Source: Luteimonas sp. J29
Lineage (GTDB): Bacteria > Pseudomonadota > Gammaproteobacteria > Xanthomonadales > Xanthomonadaceae
DNA length: 64,000 nucleotides
Direction: 5' to 3'
NCBI RefSeq assembly: GCF_000472505.1
Contig: NZ_AWZR01000007.1
Location: forward strand, 62,001-126,000
Shown: positions 52,005-60,834 of the stretch, piece by piece
Numbering within the stretch: the first letter of the stretch is position 1
How the letters are laid out: each line of letters starts with the position of its first letter
Notes under the pieces: model-generated
What the model saw: only the letters and a program-made list of their open reading frames with translations
What the model was told of the DNA's origin: nothing
The model's database searches: none
Program-made: the position numbers and the translations under genes

Positions 52005-52088
52005 GCAGGTCGGTCGGGAATTTTCAAGGTTGCCGCGCGCGGCGCGCTGCTCTAGGCTGCCGCGTCAGTCAGCGCCGGAACAGGGTCG

Positions 52089-53387
52089 ATGGAAGCAGTA
52101 GCACGGGTCGGTTTCGGCGTCGTCGGCCTGGCGGTGCTGATCGGGCTCACGTGGTTGTTCTCCAGCAACCGGTGGAAGGTGGACTGGCGACTGGTGGCGA
52201 TCGGCCTGGTCCTGCAGGTGCTGGTGGCGGCCTTCGTGCTGCTCACGCCGTGGGGCGCCGGCGTCTTCGACGCCCTGTCCGGCGGCTTCGTGAAGCTGCT
52301 CGGCTTCACTTCCGAGGGCGCCCGGTTCATCTTCGGCGACTTCGGCGACCCGTCCAAGTTCGGCTTCGTGTTCGCCTTCCAGGTGCTGCCGACGATCATC
52401 TTCTTCGCCAGCTTCATGAGCGTGCTCTACCACCTGGGCGTGATGCAGAAGGTGGTCCAGGGCATGGCCTGGGTGATCACGCGGGTGATGCGCGTGTCCG
52501 GCGCCGAGACCCTGTCGGTCTGCGCCAACGCCTTCATCGGCCAGACCGAGGCGCCGCTGGTGGTGCGCCCCTACATCGCCGGGATGACGATGTCGGAGCT
52601 GCTGACCCTGATGGTGGGCGGCATGGCCACGATCGCCAGCGGCGTGCTCGGCGCGTACGTCCTGCTGCTCGGCGGCGACGACCCCGCGCTCCAGGCCGCC
52701 TACGCCAAGCACCTGATCACCGCCAGCATCATGGCGGCGCCGGCGACGCTGGTGATCGCCAAGATCCTGGTGCCCGAGACCGGCACCCCGCAGACGCTCG
52801 GCACGGTGCGCGTGCACGTGGAGAAGACCACCGCCAACGTCATCGACGCGGCCGCCGCGGGCGCGGCCGACGGCCTCAAGCTGGCCCTGAACGTCGGCGC
52901 GATGCTGCTGGCGTTCATCGCCCTGATCGCGCTGATCAACGCGCCGCTGTCCTGGCTGGGCGAGATCACCGGGCTGGAGCAGGCCTTGGGCAAGCCCACC
53001 ACCCTGTCCACCCTGCTCGGCTACCTGCTGGCGCCGCTGGCCTGGGTGATCGGCGTGCCGTGGCAGGACGCCGGCACCGTGGGCGGCCTGATCGGCACCA
53101 AGGTGGTGCTCAACGAGTTCGTGGCCTACGTGCAGATGGGCGACATCCTGCAGGGCCGGGTGGAGGGCGTGTCGCTGACGTCTCAGGGCGCGCTGATCGC
53201 GACCTACGCGCTGTGCGGGTTCGCCAACTTCAGCTCGATCGCGATCCAGATCGGCGGCGTCGGCGGCCTGGCCCCCGAACGGCGCCAGGACCTGGCGCGG
53301 CTGGGCCTGCGCGCGGTGCTGGGCGGCTCGATCGCGACCATGATGACCGCGACCATCGCCGGCGTGCTCACGGGCCTGGGAGGCTGA
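52089..53387 (+). CDS. nupC: concentrative nucleoside transporter, NupC family
   Basis: 432 residues with 9-10 hydrophobic segments. The CNT signature lies in the middle (ETLSVCANAFIGQTEAPLVV), followed by the gate segment MTMSELLTLMVGGMATIASG. The C-terminal half has IGTKVVLNEFVAYVQM and YALCGFANFSSIAIQIGG. It would import nucleosides with H+ or Na+ across the inner membrane. The ribokinase gene starts 10 bases after its stop; together they suggest uptake of nucleosides and use of the ribose moiety. Confidence 0.93.
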   Translation: MEAVARVGFGVVGLAVLIGLTWLFSSNRWKVDWRLVAIGLVLQVLVAAFVLLTPWGAGVFDALSGGFVKLLGFTSEGARFIFGDFGDPSKFGFVFAFQVLPTIIFFASFMSVLYHLGVMQKVVQGMAWVITRVMRVSGAETLSVCANAFIGQTEAPLVVRPYIAGMTMSELLTLMVGGMATIASGVLGAYVLLLGGDDPALQAAYAKHLITASIMAAPATLVIAKILVPETGTPQTLGTVRVHVEKTTANVIDAAAAGAADGLKLALNVGAMLLAFIALIALINAPLSWLGEITGLEQALGKPTTLSTLLGYLLAPLAWVIGVPWQDAGTVGGLIGTKVVLNEFVAYVQMGDILQGRVEGVSLTSQGALIATYALCGFANFSSIAIQIGGVGGLAPERRQDLARLGLRAVLGGSIATMMTATIAGVLTGLGG

Positions 53388-53397
53388 GGCAGGGGCG

Positions 53398-54369
53398 ATG
53401 TCCGCCGCAACCCACCCGCGCGTCGTCGTCGTCGGCTCGTTCAACGTCGACCATGCGTGGCAGTGCGACAGCCTGCCGCGCCCGGGCGAGACCCGCGCCG
53501 GCAGCTACCGCACCGGACCGGGCGGCAAGGGCTTCAACCAGGCCACCGCGAGCGCGCGCTGCGGCGTCGACACCGTGTTCGTGTGCGCGCTCGGCGACGA
53601 CGACGGCGGCCGCCTCGCGCGCACCCTGGCGGCGGCCGACGGCATCGACCTGCGCGCAGAGGACAGCCCGGAACCGACCGGCACCGCGGGCATCCACGTC
53701 GATGCCCACGGCAACAACAGCATCGTGATCGGCCCCGGGGCGAACGGGGTCCTCTCGGCCGAGTTCGTGGCCCGCCAGGCCGAGGCGATCTCCGGCGCCA
53801 GGATCGTGCTGGCCCAGCTCGAATCGCCGGTGGAGAGCGTGCTCGAGGCGATGCGCATCGCGCGTGCGGCCGGCGTGCGCACGATCCTCAACCCCGCCCC
53901 GGCCAACGCGCAGGCACCGCGCGAACTGCTCGCGGTGGCCGACGTGCTGACGCCCAACGAGACCGAGTTCGCCGCCCTGCTCGCGCACCACAACAGCGGG
54001 CGCATCGACCCGGCCGACGTCGCCGGCGCCGACGACGGACACCTGCACGACCTCTGCCGCACCCTGCTCCCGCGCGGCACGGTCGTGGTCACCCTGGGCG
54101 CGGCCGGGGCGTTCGTCTCGCATCGCGAGGACAAATGCCGCGGCGACGAACTGCCGTTCTACCGGGTGCCGGCCTACGAGGCGGCGGTGGTCGACACCAC
54201 CGGTGCGGGCGACGCGTTCAACGGCGCGCTGGCCGCCTCGCAGGCGCGTGGTGGCGAGGGCGGCTTCATCGCCCACGTGCGCTTCGCCGCGCACTATGCC
54301 GCGCGCTCCACCGAACAGCCGGGCGCCGCCGTCGCGATGCCACGGCTGCCACGCCAGCCCGAAGGTTGA
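53398..54369 (+). CDS. rbsK: ribokinase (PfkB family)
   Basis: 323 residues. The N-terminal PfkB signature PGGKGFNQATASARCG and the C-terminal catalytic motif DTTGAGDAFNGALAAS with its Asp base are both intact. The substrate pocket near the N-terminus (SFNVDHAWQCDSLPRPGETR) is typical of the ribokinase type. It phosphorylates ribose, or possibly nucleosides, as other PfkB members do. Co-transcription with nupC (10-base gap) supports a pentose or nucleoside substrate. Confidence 0.88.
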   Translation: MSAATHPRVVVVGSFNVDHAWQCDSLPRPGETRAGSYRTGPGGKGFNQATASARCGVDTVFVCALGDDDGGRLARTLAAADGIDLRAEDSPEPTGTAGIHVDAHGNNSIVIGPGANGVLSAEFVARQAEAISGARIVLAQLESPVESVLEAMRIARAAGVRTILNPAPANAQAPRELLAVADVLTPNETEFAALLAHHNSGRIDPADVAGADDGHLHDLCRTLLPRGTVVVTLGAAGAFVSHREDKCRGDELPFYRVPAYEAAVVDTTGAGDAFNGALAASQARGGEGGFIAHVRFAAHYAARSTEQPGAAVAMPRLPRQPEG

Positions 54370-54433
54370 CCGCCGCGCGGCACGACCAAGGCTGGCTCAT
54401 TCCCGCCCACCGGGCACCACGAGCGAGGTCGAC

Positions 54434-54769
54434 ATGGCCGGCAAGTTCGAAATCGGCAAGCGCAAGAACGGCGAATTCCAGTTCAACCTGAAGGCCGGCA
54501 ACGGCCAGGTGATCCTTTCCAGCGAGGGCTACAAGGAGAAGGCCTCGGCGCTCAACGGCATCGAGTCGGTGCGCAGGCACGCCGCGGACGAGGCCAACTT
54601 CGAGCGTCTCACCGCGAAGGACGGCAGCCCCTACTTCAACCTGAAGGCCTCCAACGGCCAGGTCATCGGCCACAGCGAGATGTATTCCAGCGCCGCGGCG
54701 CGCGACAACGGCATCGAGTCGGTCAAGTCCAACGCGCCCGGCGCCGCGGTGGCCGACCTGACCGCCTGA
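54434..54769 (+). CDS. DUF1508 (UPF0339) tandem-repeat protein
   Basis: 111 residues consisting of two DUF1508 units: about residues 1-52 (FEIGKRKNGEFQFNLKAGNG then VILSSEGY) and 53-105 (PYFNLKASNGQVIGHSEMYS). Members (YegP-like) are small cytoplasmic proteins of unknown function that often increase under stress. The duplication within one protein is normal for this family. It starts 64 bases after rbsK; the gene before dusB. Confidence 0.92.
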   Translation: MAGKFEIGKRKNGEFQFNLKAGNGQVILSSEGYKEKASALNGIESVRRHAADEANFERLTAKDGSPYFNLKASNGQVIGHSEMYSSAAARDNGIESVKSNAPGAAVADLTA

Positions 54770-54836
54770 CCCGGCACGGACGGGGCGGCCGCGCCGCCCG
54801 CTCGCGCGGCCGCGGCGCGGCTGCGACAATGGCGGG

Positions 54837-55835
54837 ATGCGCATCGGCCCCCATGCCATCGAACCGAAGGTGGTCCTCGCCCCGATGGCGGGGGTCACCG
54901 ACAAGCCGTTCCGGCTGCTGTGCAAGCGGCTGGGCGCGGGGCTGGCGGTGTCGGAAATGACCACCAGCGACCCGCGCTTCTGGAACACGCGCAAGTCCGT
55001 GCACCGCATGGACCACGCCGGCGAACCCGACCCGGTGAGCGTGCAGATCGCCGGCACCGAGCCGGCCGCCATGGCCGAGGCCGCGCGCCACAACGCCGCG
55101 CACGGCGCGCGCATCATCGACATCAACATGGGCTGCCCGGCGAAGAAGGTGTGCAACGCCTGGGCCGGGTCGGCGCTGATGCGCGACGAGCTGCTGGTGG
55201 CGCGGATCCTGGAGGCCGTGGTCGGCGCCGTGGACGTACCGGTGACGCTCAAGATCCGCACCGGCTGGGACGCCGGCCACCGCAACGCCCCGGCGATCGC
55301 GCGCATCGCCCAGGAAAGCGGCATCGCCGCGCTCGCCATCCACGGCCGCACGCGCGACCAGCACTACACCGGCCAGGCCGAATACGACACGATCGCGGCG
55401 ATCAAGGCCCGGGTGGCGATCCCGGTGATCGCCAACGGCGACATCGATTCGCCGGAGAAGGCGCGCGCGGTGCTCGACCACACCGGCGCCGACGCGGTGA
55501 TGGTCGGACGCGCGGCGCAAGGGCGGCCGTGGATCTTCGGCGCGATCGCCCACTACCTCGCCACCGGCGAGCGCCTGCCCGAGCCGACGCCGGCGCAGGT
55601 GCGCGACATCCTGCTTGGCCACCTCGAGGCGCTGCACGCCTTCTACGGCGAGCAGGCCGGCGTGCGCATCGCGCGCAAGCACCTGGGCTGGTACGCGAAG
55701 GACCGGCCGGAGAACCGCGCCTTCCTCGCCCTGGTCAACCGCGCCCAGACCGCGCAGGAGCAGCTGCGCTCGACCCGCGACTACTTCGATGCGCTGGCGG
55801 CAGGGGTGAAGCCGGAGCTGCCGGCAGCGGCCTGA
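54837..55835 (+). CDS. dusB: tRNA-dihydrouridine synthase B
   Basis: 332 residues. The FMN-barrel N-terminus VVLAPMAGVTDKPFRLLCKR is followed by the catalytic Cys motif DINMGCPAKKVCN and the FMN-binding strands LAIHGRTRDQHYTGQAEYD and VIANGDIDSPEKA. It reduces specific uridines in tRNA to dihydrouridine. In many gammaproteobacteria fis follows dusB directly; here a CDP-alcohol phosphatidyltransferase gene follows instead. Confidence 0.95.
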   Translation: MRIGPHAIEPKVVLAPMAGVTDKPFRLLCKRLGAGLAVSEMTTSDPRFWNTRKSVHRMDHAGEPDPVSVQIAGTEPAAMAEAARHNAAHGARIIDINMGCPAKKVCNAWAGSALMRDELLVARILEAVVGAVDVPVTLKIRTGWDAGHRNAPAIARIAQESGIAALAIHGRTRDQHYTGQAEYDTIAAIKARVAIPVIANGDIDSPEKARAVLDHTGADAVMVGRAAQGRPWIFGAIAHYLATGERLPEPTPAQVRDILLGHLEALHAFYGEQAGVRIARKHLGWYAKDRPENRAFLALVNRAQTAQEQLRSTRDYFDALAAGVKPELPAAA

Positions 55836-55962
55836 TCGCACGCCGCCGCGGCACGCCGGGGTCGCGCTGAGGGCGCGGGCTTGCCAGCGCGCCGCTGCCT
55901 GCCCATCATCGGCCGCTGGCATCGGATCGCGGCCGGGGTCGCGATCGCATCGGGGACATTGC

Positions 55963-56601
55963 ATGGAACAGCAGCCGCCGGGGACGGACGCGTCGCGCCG
56001 GCCGATCAAGGCACGCGGCAACGCCGTCATCCAGCGCATCGCCGCCGCGCTCGCGCGCACGCCGCTCACGCCCAACGCGATCTCGGTGCTGAGCATGGTC
56101 TTCGCCGCCGCCGGGGCGGCCGCCCTGCTGTGGCTGCCGGACTGGGGCGCCTGGCTGTGCGCGCTGGGCATCCAGCTGCGGCTGCTGTGCAACCTGTTCG
56201 ACGGCATGGTGGCGGTGGAAGGCGGCAAGTCCACGCCCGCCGGCGCGCTCTACAACGAAGTGCCCGACCGCGTGGCCGACAGCGTGCTGCTGGTGGCGCT
56301 GGGCCATGCCGCCGGCTTGCCGTGGGCCGGATGGCTGGCGGCGCTGTTCGCCGCCGCGACGGCCTATGTCCGCACGCTCGGCGGAGCGCTCGGCCAGGCC
56401 CAGGACTTCCGCGGGCCCATGGCCAAGCAGCACCGGATGGCGGTGATGACCGCGGCTTGCGTGCTGGCGCCGGCCGAGGCGCTCGCGACCGGCACCGGCT
56501 ACGCGCTGCCGGTCGCGGTGCTGACGATCGCCGCGGGCGCCCTGCTCACCTGCTACACCCGGCTGCGCGCGATCGCGGCGCGGCTGGAGCACGCGCCATG
56601 A
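55963..56601 (+). CDS. CDP-alcohol phosphatidyltransferase family protein
   Basis: 212 residues with 5-6 hydrophobic segments. The CDP-alcohol motif reads LFDGMVAVEGGKSTPAGALY then NEVPDRVADS. Compared with the usual DGxxARxxxxxxxxGxxxDxxxD, the AR is AV, a variant also seen in a group of PgsA-like proteins, and the late D...D pair is intact. It joins a CDP-diacylglycerol or similar donor to an alcohol at the membrane. The stop overlaps plsC by 4 bases (ATGA), which overlaps cdsA in turn; the three would work in phospholipid synthesis. The acceptor alcohol is not known. Confidence 0.85.
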   Translation: MEQQPPGTDASRRPIKARGNAVIQRIAAALARTPLTPNAISVLSMVFAAAGAAALLWLPDWGAWLCALGIQLRLLCNLFDGMVAVEGGKSTPAGALYNEVPDRVADSVLLVALGHAAGLPWAGWLAALFAAATAYVRTLGGALGQAQDFRGPMAKQHRMAVMTAACVLAPAEALATGTGYALPVAVLTIAAGALLTCYTRLRAIAARLEHAP

Positions 56602-57209
56602 TCGCGCGCCTGGCCGGCGCGGCGCTGGTCGGCTTCACCCGCACCCTGGTCGGCGCGCGCGCGCACTGGCGTGCAGCACCGCCGCCGGGCCAGTGCATCT
56701 ACTTCGCCAACCACTCCAGCCACCTGGACACGGTGGCGATCTGGTCGGCGCTGGCCCCGCACCTGCGCGCCCACGTGCGGCCGGTGGCGGCGCGCGACTA
56801 CTGGGACCGCCCCGGCCTGCGCGGCTGGCTGGCGCGGCGGGTGCTGCACGCGGTCCTGATCGACCGCCAGCGCGGCGACCCCGACGCTGATCCGCTGGCA
56901 CCGGTGCGCGCGGCCCTCGACCAGGGCGATTCGCTGATCCTGTTCCCCGAAGGCACGCGCAACAGCGAACGGCTGCCGCAGCAGTTCCGCCCCGGCCTGT
57001 TCCGGCTGGCCACGGACTACCCGCACGTGGAGCTCGTGCCCGTGTACCTCGACACCCTGCACCGTGCGCTGCCCAAGGGCGCCCTGCTGCCGTTGCCATT
57101 GCCGCTGTATTGCAACGTCCATTTCGGCGCGCCGCTGCCGCGCCTGCCGGGCGAAGGGCGCGATGCCTTCCTCGAACGCGCGCGCGCCGCGGTGGAGGCG
57201 ATGGCATGA
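56598..57209 (+). CDS. 1-acyl-sn-glycerol-3-phosphate acyltransferase-type (PlsC)
   Basis: 203 residues, short for the family but with both acyltransferase motifs: FANHSSHLDTVAIW (HxxxxD) and LFPEGTRNSERLPQQFRPGL (motif III, FPEGTR). A hydrophobic N-terminus (RLAGAALVGFTRTLVGA) would hold it at the inner membrane. It esterifies lysophosphatidate or a related acceptor. The middle gene of an overlapping triplet, so phosphatidic acid made here could pass to CdsA encoded next. Confidence 0.9.
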   Translation: MIARLAGAALVGFTRTLVGARAHWRAAPPPGQCIYFANHSSHLDTVAIWSALAPHLRAHVRPVAARDYWDRPGLRGWLARRVLHAVLIDRQRGDPDADPLAPVRAALDQGDSLILFPEGTRNSERLPQQFRPGLFRLATDYPHVELVPVYLDTLHRALPKGALLPLPLPLYCNVHFGAPLPRLPGEGRDAFLERARAAVEAMA

Positions 57210-58138
57210 GCGCACAGGCCAGGATGCTCTGGGTATTCGGCGGCATCGTCGCCCTGCTGGTGGTGGCCTCCGTGGTCGGCTGGCTGCTGCACCGGCGCGG
57301 CGGGGACGGCGGCGGCCCGACGGTGCGCAACCTCAACGCGCGGATCCGCGCGTGGTGGGGCATGGTCGCGGTGCTGGCGGCGTGCTTCGCGATCGGGCCG
57401 GTCGCCACCCTGGTGGTGTTCGGGGTGATCTCGTTCTTCGCCCTGCGCGAGTTCATCACCCTCACCCCGACCCGCGCCGGCGACCACCTGCCGCTGGTGG
57501 TGGCGTTCTACCTGCTGATCCCGCTGCAGTACTGGCTGATCCACGCCCAGTGGTACGGGCTGTTCGCGATCTTCATCCCGGTCTACGCCTTTCTCGCGCT
57601 GCCGGTGCTGGCGGTGTTCGGCGGCGACACCACCGACTTCCTCGAGCGCAGCACCAAGGTGCAATGGGGCGTGATGGTGGCGATCTACTGCATCAGCCAC
57701 GCGCCGGCGCTGATGATCCTGCGGCCCGGGGTGGAAGGCCAGCTGCTGCTGCTCTACCTGATGCTGGTGGTGCAGATCAGCGACGTGATGCAGTACGTAT
57801 TCGGCAAGCTGCTGGGCCGGCGCAAGCTCGCGCCGGTGGTGAGCCCGTCCAAGACCGTCGAGGGCCTGGTCGGCGGCGGGTCGGCGGCGGTGGGCATCGG
57901 CACCGCGCTGTGGTGGATGACGCCGTTCGCGCCGCTGCAGGCGGCCGCCATGTCGACGGTGATCATCATCGCCGGCGCCTGCGGCGGGCTGGCGCTGTCG
58001 GCGGTCAAGCGCAGCCTCGGCGCCAAGGACTGGGGCCACATGATCGAAGGCCACGGCGGGATGATGGACCGGATGGATTCGGTGGTGTTCGCCGCGCCGG
58101 TGTTCTTCCACTTCACCCGCTACTGGTTCCCCGGCTGA
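57206..58138 (+). CDS. cdsA: phosphatidate cytidylyltransferase
   Basis: 310 residues with 7-8 hydrophobic segments. The CdsA signature near the end, KRSLGAKDWGHMIEGHGGMM then DRMDSVVFAAP, is intact, and KTVEGLVGGG precedes it. It makes CDP-diacylglycerol from phosphatidate and CTP. The start ATG 57206 overlaps the plsC stop by 4 bases. A second, general cdsA gene normally lies with the outer-membrane assembly genes elsewhere in these genomes, so this copy may serve a special lipid made with its two neighbours (inference). Confidence 0.92.
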   Translation: MSAQARMLWVFGGIVALLVVASVVGWLLHRRGGDGGGPTVRNLNARIRAWWGMVAVLAACFAIGPVATLVVFGVISFFALREFITLTPTRAGDHLPLVVAFYLLIPLQYWLIHAQWYGLFAIFIPVYAFLALPVLAVFGGDTTDFLERSTKVQWGVMVAIYCISHAPALMILRPGVEGQLLLLYLMLVVQISDVMQYVFGKLLGRRKLAPVVSPSKTVEGLVGGGSAAVGIGTALWWMTPFAPLQAAAMSTVIIIAGACGGLALSAVKRSLGAKDWGHMIEGHGGMMDRMDSVVFAAPVFFHFTRYWFPG

Positions 58139-59181
58139 GCCGGTGCCGGCGCGCCAGGCGCCCCGGCGACCGCGGCGTCGGGCTCGTTCCAGATGCGGTG
58201 CCACATCTGCGCCAGGCGCCGCCGCGCCTCCCACGGCCACGACAGCTGCTCGGGCGCGATCGCGCGCCAGCGCCGGCCGTCGCGCTCGGCCACGGCGAAG
58301 TTGAAGCTGTAGTCGGGTTCCGCGCCCATGCGCAGGTCGCTCACCACCAACCGGCCGTCGCGCACCGTGGCCTTCATGAAGCCGCGGTTGAACCAGGCCA
58401 GCCGCGCCACCGCCGGCGCGTGCGCCACCTGCGCAAGCGCGTCGACCTCGGAGCGATGGTGGCGGAACGCGATCGGACGGCGGTCGGCGACGAGCGAGTG
58501 CTCGCCCTCGACGAAGCCGTCGGGCGTCATCGCCACCACCCGCCAGAGCAGGGTGTTGAACGGCATCGGCACCGAGAAGCGCGGTGCATCCGCCAGGCCC
58601 AGCGCGGCCAGCGAGCGCTCCGCCTCGCGTTCCACCATCGCCTTGGCCACCAGCGACCAGCCCAGGTAGGCCGTGCTCAGCGCGAGGCCCAGCGCCAGCG
58701 CGCGCCCCGCCACCGGCCGCGCCCCTGCCCACGCCGCCACCGCGACGCCCAGCAGCAGCCAGACGGTGTAGCCCGGGTCGATGATGAACACGCTCGACCA
58801 CATCGCCGGCGGGACCGGGATCGGCCACAGCAGCTGGGTGCCGTACACGGTGAACGCATCGAGCAGCGGGTGGGTGACCAGCGCCAGCTGGATCGCCCAC
58901 AGCCATGGCCCGGGCGCCTGCGCCACGCGTCCGCCCCGGCGCCGGAAGAAGGCCCAGATCGCCCAGGCCACCAGCGGCAGCACGAGCAGCGAATGGCTGG
59001 CGCTGCGGTGCAGGGTCATCAGCGCGACGGGGTCGTCGGTGACCATCGCCACCGGCAACGAATCGAGGTCCGGCAGGGTGCCGAGGACGGCCCCGGCCAG
59101 CATCGCCGCGCGCCGGTGCCCGGCCGGGACCACGGCGCCGGCGACGGCGGCACCGAGCAGGATCTGGGAGAGCGAATCCAT
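58120..59181 (-). CDS. YdjM/DUF457-like membrane metal-dependent hydrolase
   Basis: 353 residues. The N-terminal half is hydrophobic, opening with MDSLSQILLGAAVAGAVVPA and containing LMTLHRSASHSLLVLPLVAW and LVTHPLLDAFTVYGTQLL; the His and Asp residues within these segments are the conserved metal ligands of the family. The C-terminal about 170 residues are soluble. Members (YdjM, DUF457) are called metal-dependent hydrolases, but no reaction is proven. Its 3' end overlaps the cdsA 3' end by 19 bases in the opposite direction. Confidence 0.8.
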   Translation of the reverse strand: MDSLSQILLGAAVAGAVVPAGHRRAAMLAGAVLGTLPDLDSLPVAMVTDDPVALMTLHRSASHSLLVLPLVAWAIWAFFRRRGGRVAQAPGPWLWAIQLALVTHPLLDAFTVYGTQLLWPIPVPPAMWSSVFIIDPGYTVWLLLGVAVAAWAGARPVAGRALALGLALSTAYLGWSLVAKAMVEREAERSLAALGLADAPRFSVPMPFNTLLWRVVAMTPDGFVEGEHSLVADRRPIAFRHHRSEVDALAQVAHAPAVARLAWFNRGFMKATVRDGRLVVSDLRMGAEPDYSFNFAVAERDGRRWRAIAPEQLSWPWEARRRLAQMWHRIWNEPDAAVAGAPGAPAPAQPGNQ

Positions 59182-59357
59182 GCCGGCATTCTAGGCAGGC
59201 GGTGCGACGGCGCCGCCGGTGCGGGAGCGTGCCGCAGCGCGCGGGCCGCCTGCCGCGGCCTGTCCACTGGAGTAGCCTCTGGCCTGCCGGCCGCCGTGGC
59301 GGGCGGACCACCGGGAGCGGGTGCACGCCGGGGCCGGCGCGTGTATCATCCGCACCC

Positions 59358-59381
59358 ATCTTTTCATCCGCATTGAAGGAT
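59358..59381 (+). promoter_or_regulatory. operator-like palindrome in the metK leader
   Basis: 24 bases matching the metX operator (2774-2797) at 17 of 24 positions, including the outer ATC and GAT and the inner TTCATC and GCAT. It lies just after TATCAT (59344-59349, a likely -10) and overlaps the GAAGGA Shine-Dalgarno of metK. A protein bound here would block transcription of metK. Confidence 0.6.
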
Positions 59382-59388
59382 ATAACCG

Positions 59389-60603
59389 ATGTCCAGCTAC
59401 CTGTTCACGTCCGAATCGGTCTCGGAAGGCCATCCGGACAAGATCGCCGACCAGATTTCCGACGCGGTGCTGGACGCCATCCTGGCCCAGGACAAGCGCG
59501 CGCGCGTGGCCTGCGAAACCCTGGTCAAGACCGGCGCGGCGATCGTCGCGGGCGAAGTCACCACCAGCGCGTGGGTGGACATCGAGGCGCTGGCGCGCCG
59601 GGTGATCAACGGCATCGGCTACGACAACTCCAACGTCGGCTTCGACGGCCACACCTGCGCGATCATCAACATGCTCGGCAAGCAGTCGCCGGACATCAAC
59701 CAGGGCGTGGACCGGAAGAGGCCCGAGGAACAGGGCGCCGGCGACCAGGGCCTGATGTTCGGCTACGCCTGCACCGAAGCGCCCGAGTACATGCCCGCCC
59801 CGCTCTACTACAGCCACCGCCTGGTCGAGCAGCAGGCGAAGGTGCGCAAGAACGGCAAGCTCAAGTGGCTGCGCCCGGACGCCAAGAGCCAGGTGACCCT
59901 GCGCTACAGCGGCGACGGCAACGAGATCATCGGCCTCGACGCGGTGGTGCTGTCGACCCAGCACGACCCGGACATCAAGCAGAAGGACCTGGTCGAGGCG
60001 GTGCGCGAGCACATCCTCAAGCCGGTGCTGCCCAGGAAGTGGCTGGAGTCGCTGCCGAAGAGCAAGGTGCACATCAACCCGACCGGCAAGTTCGTGATCG
60101 GCGGCCCGGTGGGCGACTGCGGCCTGACCGGCCGCAAGATCATCGTCGACACCTACGGCGGCATGGCCCGCCACGGCGGCGGCGCGTTCTCCGGCAAGGA
60201 TCCGTCCAAGGTCGACCGCTCGGCCGCCTACGCCGCGCGCTACGTGGCCAAGAACATCGTCGCCGCCGGCCTGGCCGCGCGCTGCGAGGTGCAGGTGAGC
60301 TACGCCATCGGCGTGGCCGAGCCGACCTCGATCTCGGTCACCACCTTCGGCACCGGCAAGGTCCCGGACGCGGTGATCGAGAAGCTGATCCGCAGGCACT
60401 TCGACCTGCGCCCCTACGGCATCACCCGGATGCTCGACCTCGAACACCCGATCTACCAGGCGACCGCGGCCTACGGCCACTTCGGCCGCAAGCCGAAGGA
60501 GATCACCTACACCGACGGCGCCGGCAAGAAGCACAAGGCCACGGCCTTCTCGTGGGAAAAGACCGACCGCGCCGAGGAGCTGCGCAAGGCCGCCAAGCTG
60601 TAA
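59389..60603 (+). CDS. metK: S-adenosylmethionine synthetase
   Basis: 404 residues. Signatures are complete: [20 protein letters not shown] at the N-terminus, [12 protein letters not shown] in the middle and [20 protein letters not shown]. It makes SAM from methionine and ATP, producing the ligand of the riboswitch in front of metX. GAAGGA lies 8 bases before the start. The leader holds an operator shared with the metX promoter, so both ends of the pathway appear to be under one regulator. Confidence 0.97.
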   Translation: MSSYLFTSESVSEGHPDKIADQISDAVLDAILAQDKRARVACETLVKTGAAIVAGEVTTSAWVDIEALARRVINGIGYDNSNVGFDGHTCAIINMLGKQSPDINQGVDRKRPEEQGAGDQGLMFGYACTEAPEYMPAPLYYSHRLVEQQAKVRKNGKLKWLRPDAKSQVTLRYSGDGNEIIGLDAVVLSTQHDPDIKQKDLVEAVREHILKPVLPRKWLESLPKSKVHINPTGKFVIGGPVGDCGLTGRKIIVDTYGGMARHGGGAFSGKDPSKVDRSAAYAARYVAKNIVAAGLAARCEVQVSYAIGVAEPTSISVTTFGTGKVPDAVIEKLIRRHFDLRPYGITRMLDLEHPIYQATAAYGHFGRKPKEITYTDGAGKKHKATAFSWEKTDRAEELRKAAKL

Positions 60604-60670
60604 CCCGCCGGCGGCGTCGCCGCCGGCAACGCCCGCCGCCTGCCGCTGGCGACGGGACGGGACGCAACCC

Positions 60671-60693
60671 ACGGGCCGCGCAACGCGGCCCGT
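60671..60693 (+). terminator. hairpin after metK, possible terminator
   Basis: Perfect 9-bp stem ACGGGCCGC/GCGGCCCGT with loop GCAAC, 68 bases past the metK stop. Only GTCGTTT follows, so termination is uncertain. Another GC hairpin lies at about 60607-60627. Confidence 0.5.
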
Positions 60694-60834
60694 GTCGTTT
60701 CCGGGTGCCGGGCGTCGACGCCGGCCCGGCAGGCAGGAGCCCGTCGTGGCCAGCCCGGTCGCGACCCCTCGACCGCAGTCGACGGCCTCCGTTTTCCGCA
60801 CTGCAACATCTAGGCAATCCCCGCCCTGCGTGGT

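Noticed and set aside
59182-59388. A SAM-sensing riboswitch in the metK leader
   Set aside because: None of the S-box core elements found before metX is present; the leader holds a protein-type palindrome instead.
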